A stretch of DNA of 5,305 bases from Gammaproteobacteria bacterium (GTDB lineage Bacteria > Pseudomonadota > Gammaproteobacteria > Pseudomonadales > UBA3067). The stretch covers positions 14,105-19,409 of the forward strand of contig NVVB01000044.1 of the NCBI GenBank assembly GCA_002402085.1, given 5' to 3'. The position numbers were made by a program, and so were the translations under genes. Positions 4,971 to 5,305 of the stretch are shown here, one piece after another. Numbering within the stretch: position 1 is the stretch's first letter; the number at the start of each line of letters is the position of its first letter. The notes under the pieces were generated by a model that did not search any database, was not told the DNA's origin, and worked only from the letters and a program-made list of their open reading frames with translations.

Positions 4971-5305
4971 ATGGCCATTAAAATTGGTCCGCACGAACTA
5001 GACAGTCAAGTAGTCCTGGCTCCCATGGCAGGCGTTACAGACCGCCCCTTTCGGCAGCTTTGCCGTCAATTTGGAGCGGCGCTTTGCGCCTCTGAAATGG
5101 TAACCAGTGACCAAAGTCTGTGGTCCAGCCGTAAAACGCGATTACGAATGGACCATACCGGTGAGCGCGGCCCAATCGTAGTTCAGATCGCAGGATCGGA
5201 TCCGACCTTGGTGGCTGAGGCAGCGAAGTTAAATGCCGACCTTGGTGCTCAGATTATTGACATCAATATGGGTTGCCCTGCGAAGAAAGTATGTAGAAAG
5301 GCCGC
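4971..5305 (+). CDS. dusB: tRNA-dihydrouridine synthase B, N-terminal part (3' end outside window)
   Basis: DusB is a flavin enzyme that reduces uridine to dihydrouridine in the tRNA D-loop using NADPH. The 111 visible residues are the first third of the family's roughly 320-residue chain, the start of the FMN-binding TIM barrel. The FMN-contacting motif APMAGVTDRPFR spans residues 17-28. SEMVTS (41-46), RMDHTGERGPIVVQIAGSDP (59-78) and IDINMGCPAKKV (96-107) follow, with the catalytic cysteine at Cys102. The last motif, with AKKV, separates DusB from the DusA and DusC groups. The ATG at 4971 has a good Shine-Dalgarno, AAGGG (4959-4963), at 7 nt, and gives an N-terminus like that of E. coli DusB. 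The frame is open to the window edge. fis is the expected next gene but cannot be seen. Confidence 0.96.
   Translation, partial: MAIKIGPHELDSQVVLAPMAGVTDRPFRQLCRQFGAALCASEMVTSDQSLWSSRKTRLRMDHTGERGPIVVQIAGSDPTLVAEAAKLNADLGAQIIDINMGCPAKKVCRKA

Overview
The window is a piece of a gammaproteobacterial chromosome with a conserved housekeeping gene order: dsbD (3' part) - aroQ - prmA - a DUF3426 zinc-ribbon membrane protein - dusB (5' part). All five genes are on the + strand. This order, normally followed by fis, is known from Pseudomonas and related marine Gammaproteobacteria. The exact genus cannot be fixed from the sequence. Base composition is moderate, and nothing indicates a mobile element, phage, CRISPR array, tRNA or rRNA.

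Layout. Positions 1-1089 hold the membrane and thioredoxin domains of the thiol-disulfide interchange protein DsbD, running in from the left edge. A 125-nt gap carries a dyad and a candidate promoter for aroQ (1215-1667), the type II 3-dehydroquinase of the shikimate pathway. A 98-nt gap with a degenerate 14-nt tandem repeat and a hairpin leads to prmA (1766-2662), the ribosomal protein L11 methyltransferase. In Pseudomonas-type relatives accB and accC (acetyl-CoA carboxylase) sit between aroQ and prmA. Here they are absent, which is the clearest departure from the usual layout.

A 446-nt non-coding stretch (2663-3108) follows. It contains several dyads, a perfect TTGACA box and a convincing intrinsic terminator (2935-2974) whose 5' arm can instead pair with an upstream segment. 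That is the layout of a conditional terminator or the 3' end of a small RNA. Next comes the DUF3426 gene (3109-4494): an N-terminal four-cysteine zinc ribbon, a long acidic linker, one membrane helix and a C-terminal DUF3426 domain. It has no visible Shine-Dalgarno sequence.

The final 476-nt gap (4495-4970) looks like a regulatory region for dusB(-fis). It has an A/T-rich tract, an exact match to the IHF consensus and a -10-like TATGAT. This resembles in principle the E. coli dusB-fis control region, where IHF activates. dusB (from 4971) encodes a tRNA-dihydrouridine synthase and leaves the window on the right.

Functionally the genes are independent housekeeping steps (periplasmic thiol reduction, aromatic amino acid precursors, ribosome and tRNA modification) kept together by inheritance. 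I see no clear new multi-gene system. The best leads for something undescribed are the structured leader upstream of the DUF3426 gene, the DUF3426 protein itself, and the rearranged aroQ-prmA junction.
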